Assembly: GCA_025451675.1 (NCBI GenBank)
Contig: JANWJZ010000011.1
Coordinates: 1-54,959, forward strand
Source: Halanaerobiales bacterium
GTDB lineage: Bacteria > Bacillota > Halanaerobiia > Halanaerobiales > DTU029
Direction: 5' to 3'
Length of the DNA stretch: 54,959 nucleotides
In this document: positions 53,042 through 54,959 of the stretch, in pieces
How positions within the stretch are numbered: the first letter of the stretch is position 1
Layout: every line of letters starts with the position of its first letter
Program-made: the position numbers and the translations under genes
The notes under the pieces: model-generated
Told to the model about the DNA's origin: nothing
The model's input: the letters and a program-made list of their open reading frames with translations, nothing else
Database searches by the model: none

Positions 53042-54670
53042 ATGGCAATAAGTATAAGTGGTTTTAACGGCCTTGATACTGAAACCCTGATTAAACAGCT
53101 GATGTATTTAGAAGCAGCACCAATAAGAAGGCTTGAACAGAGTAAAGAAACTATTCAGGCGCGTATAAAGGCCTGGCAGGATTTAAATAGTGCTCTGGAT
53201 ACCTTTAAAAACCGGGCGAAAGAATTAAGTGATATCTTCGATAAAATGGCTCCCTCCGTAGATAATGAAGAGGTCCTGACAGTAAGTGCTAACAGTTTTG
53301 CCCTGGCGGGGGAATATGAGATTACAGTGGAACAATTGTTCCAGGCCTATACTGTGGCTTCCAGCGGAAAGGTTGCTGCAGAAGAGATCAGCGGGAAATT
53401 TAAGATCGCTATAAATGGATATGAAGTAGAGATAGAGGCCAATAACTCTAACATATATGAGATTGCAGAAATGATTAACAAAGCTGTGGTTGAAGATGGT
53501 GATAAGGAGATTCAGTTGGCCACGGCTTCAGTGGTTGATAACAAGCTGGTAATCCAGGCTGCTGAGGATGTCATTGATATTGAAAAAGATAACACCCTGT
53601 CATTTGTAAATATCGAAGGTGATATATTAAGTGCCTTAAAGCTGGAAGAACCTGATGTATTACAGGAACATCAGAATGCTGTCTTTACTGTAAACGGCTT
53701 AACAGTGGAGAGGGGTAAAAACGAAGGTATCGATGATGTAATAAAAGGTGTCACCTTAAACTTTAAAGGGAAAACTGGTGAAAAAGCAACAGTTAAGATA
53801 GGAACAGATACTGCTTTGATGAAAGACAAAATCAAGGCCTTTGTCGATCAGTATAATAAGCTGGTAGATGCCTTCAAAAAATATGGCAAAGCTGAGCAGG
53901 CCCAGATTGATAGTGGTACTGGTCCGGCAGTTCTCAGCGGTGATGCCACTTTAAGGTCCCTTGAATCCATGATATATAATAGTGTGATGACCCCGAGCAG
54001 GAGCATCAGCTCTACTGCCTGGTTAAGCAGTACACCTTTATCCTGGAAAGATGAGGATAAAACCTTAGTTATAAATGGCAATGTTGTGCTCCTTGATGGC
54101 AATGAAAGCCTGAAAGACATAGCTGATAAGATTAACGCTGCAGCTGGAGATATTGCTACAGCAAGTGTAAAGGATAACCGGCTGGTGATTGAAAGTAAAG
54201 GCAGCAGGCCAGTAGATCTAAGTGGAAGTGACAGCATTGTACTAAGGGATCTGCAATTACCGGCAAGTTTTAATAAGAATGTTGTTTCAATGGTGGGTAT
54301 TGAGATTGACCGTTATGGAAAGCTTTCCATAAATGATGAGAAATTGGATGAAGCCTTAGCCAGTAATCTTTCAGATGTGAAGCAGCTCTTTACTGGTGTT
54401 GGAGGTATAATCGACCGGGTAGAAAAAAATGTGGATCTGGCGATAAAATCTTATAGCAGTTCAGGCGGTGGTTATATTTCCAACAGGATAAAGAATCTGC
54501 AGAATGAAATAAAATATATTGATGAAGACATAGAGAATATGGAGAGGCGCCTGGAAATGCGGGAAAATAGGTTAAGGGCCCAGTTTACCAGGATGGATTC
54601 ATTATTGTCGCAGATGAATAGCCAGAGCAACTGGTTAATGGCTCAATTTTCTTATCTATATTTAAATTAG
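53042..54670 (+). CDS. fliD: Flagellar filament cap protein FliD
   Basis: 542 residues from ATG 53042, AAAGGAGG 9 bases upstream. Two FliD domains occur: N-terminal ISISGFNGLDTETLIKQLMYLEAAPIRRLEQSKETI, and a C-terminal coiled coil (IKNLQNEIKYIDEDIENMERRLEMRENRLRAQFTRMDSLLSQMNSQSNWL). The protein forms the cap that inserts flagellin subunits at the filament tip. It is the last gene before the flagellin leader. Confidence 0.96.
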   Translation: MAISISGFNGLDTETLIKQLMYLEAAPIRRLEQSKETIQARIKAWQDLNSALDTFKNRAKELSDIFDKMAPSVDNEEVLTVSANSFALAGEYEITVEQLFQAYTVASSGKVAAEEISGKFKIAINGYEVEIEANNSNIYEIAEMINKAVVEDGDKEIQLATASVVDNKLVIQAAEDVIDIEKDNTLSFVNIEGDILSALKLEEPDVLQEHQNAVFTVNGLTVERGKNEGIDDVIKGVTLNFKGKTGEKATVKIGTDTALMKDKIKAFVDQYNKLVDAFKKYGKAEQAQIDSGTGPAVLSGDATLRSLESMIYNSVMTPSRSISSTAWLSSTPLSWKDEDKTLVINGNVVLLDGNESLKDIADKINAAAGDIATASVKDNRLVIESKGSRPVDLSGSDSIVLRDLQLPASFNKNVVSMVGIEIDRYGKLSINDEKLDEALASNLSDVKQLFTGVGGIIDRVEKNVDLAIKSYSSSGGGYISNRIKNLQNEIKYIDEDIENMERRLEMRENRLRAQFTRMDSLLSQMNSQSNWLMAQFSYLYLN

Positions 54671-54806
54671 GGATAGAATATTTTAATTATAAATAAAAAA
54701 TGATGAGAAACTGAAAAAAGAGAAGAAAAAAGCAGATTTATAGTAGCTGTTAAAAACTAAGTAGAAATTTTGGCCCAAAACATCAGAAAAACAATGTATT
54801 TACCTG

Positions 54807-54834
54807 TAATATTTATGACTATCCAATACGATAT
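54807..54834 (+). promoter_or_regulatory. Probable sigma-28 promoter of the flagellin gene
   Basis: TACGATAT at 54827-54834 fits the -10 GCCGATAT with mismatches at the first and second positions; TAAT lies 16 bases upstream at 54807-54810 (TAAA with N15 expected). It is about 60 bases before the start codon. Confidence 0.5.
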
Positions 54835-54843
54835 AAGCTATAG

Positions 54844-54881
54844 AAGAAGCAGGGATTGCTTCTTTAAATAATAATCAAGGA
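54844..54881 (+). promoter_or_regulatory. Candidate CsrA-binding leader of flagellin mRNA
   Basis: A perfect 8-bp hairpin AAGAAGCA/TGCTTCTT (54844-54851 with 54857-54864) presents AGGGA, an ANGGA motif, with GGA in its 5-base loop. A second ANGGA (AAGGA, 54877-54881) lies in the ribosome site AAGGAGG. One hairpin site plus one site on the ribosome site is the arrangement known for B. subtilis hag. Confidence 0.6.
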
Positions 54882-54893
54882 GGATGATGTTTA

Positions 54894-54959
54894 ATGATTA
54901 TCAATCACAACATCAGTTCAATGAATGCTTTAAGAAACCTGAACATTAACTCCAGTGCA
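54894..54959 (+). CDS. hag: Flagellin (Hag), N-terminal fragment cut by the window edge
   Basis: 22 codons to the right edge: MIINHNISSMNALRNLNINS, then SA. This is the conserved flagellin N-terminus (the MIINHNI.SMNA signature). AAGGAGG lies 10 bases upstream. It follows fliD after a 223-base leader that contains a sigma-28-like promoter and the candidate CsrA sites. Confidence 0.93.
   Translation, partial: MIINHNISSMNALRNLNINSSA

Overview
The window comes from a Gram-positive-lineage (Firmicutes) bacterium with two membranes. The best guess is a member or relative of the Halanaerobiales; Negativicutes is the main alternative. The reasons are a complete lipid A and Lpt lipopolysaccharide-export cluster, an S-layer-homology (OmpM-type) porin, many outer-membrane barrels and lipoproteins, and a flagellar block in the Bacillus/Clostridium order (yvyF-flgM-flgN-...-flgK-flgL-yviE-fliW-csrA-...-hag). 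Base composition looks fairly AT-rich and nearly all genes lie on the + strand. No tRNA, rRNA, CRISPR array or insertion sequence was seen.

Region 1 (1-1082, - strand): the N-terminal part of a subtilisin-family lipoprotein protease that runs off the left edge. Region 2 (1270-17526): outer-membrane biogenesis. The order is an LptF/G-LptD fusion, an LptA-like protein, an unusual giant ABC permease with its ATPase, lpxC, fabZ, lpxA, lpxI, lpxB, lptC, a second lptA, lptB, lptG, a DUF3084 coiled-coil membrane protein and a YqgF-like RNase H-fold protein. These genes make UDP-diacylglucosamine, condense it to lipid A disaccharide, and build the bridge that carries LPS to the surface. Region 3 (17527-20194): the OmpM-like SLH porin, with a 374-bp leader holding tandem promoters and several stable hairpins. 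Region 4 (20361-26953): envelope proteins, including a second stand-alone LptD-like protein, an FGE-repeat protein, a lipoprotein and a barrel gene broken by an in-frame TAG.

Region 5 (27162-38615): sugar activation (phosphoglucomutase PgcA-like and GalU), an M30-like metallopeptidase lipoprotein, an HD-GYP c-di-GMP phosphodiesterase-like protein and two PorV/TraF-like barrels next to lipoproteins. Region 6 (38745-45880): metabolic and mixed genes, namely a D-2-hydroxyacid dehydrogenase, a COG1031-like radical SAM protein, a BsuPI-domain protein, SfsA, a class III aminotransferase and a GT4 glycosyltransferase. Region 7 (45995 to the end): late flagellar genes from yvyF to the first 22 codons of flagellin, including the FliW-CsrA pair that controls flagellin translation.

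Two observations stand out. First, the inner-membrane LPS permease and the outer-membrane LPS translocon are encoded as one 1048-residue open frame, with a signal-peptide-like segment at the junction. Second, a promoter pattern matching the sigma-H consensus (RNAGGAWWW, then GAAT 14 bases after the -35 heptamer) recurs upstream of lptFD, lpxC, ompM (twice), the second lptD, galU and other envelope genes. This suggests that outer-membrane biogenesis is driven by a sigma-H-type factor.
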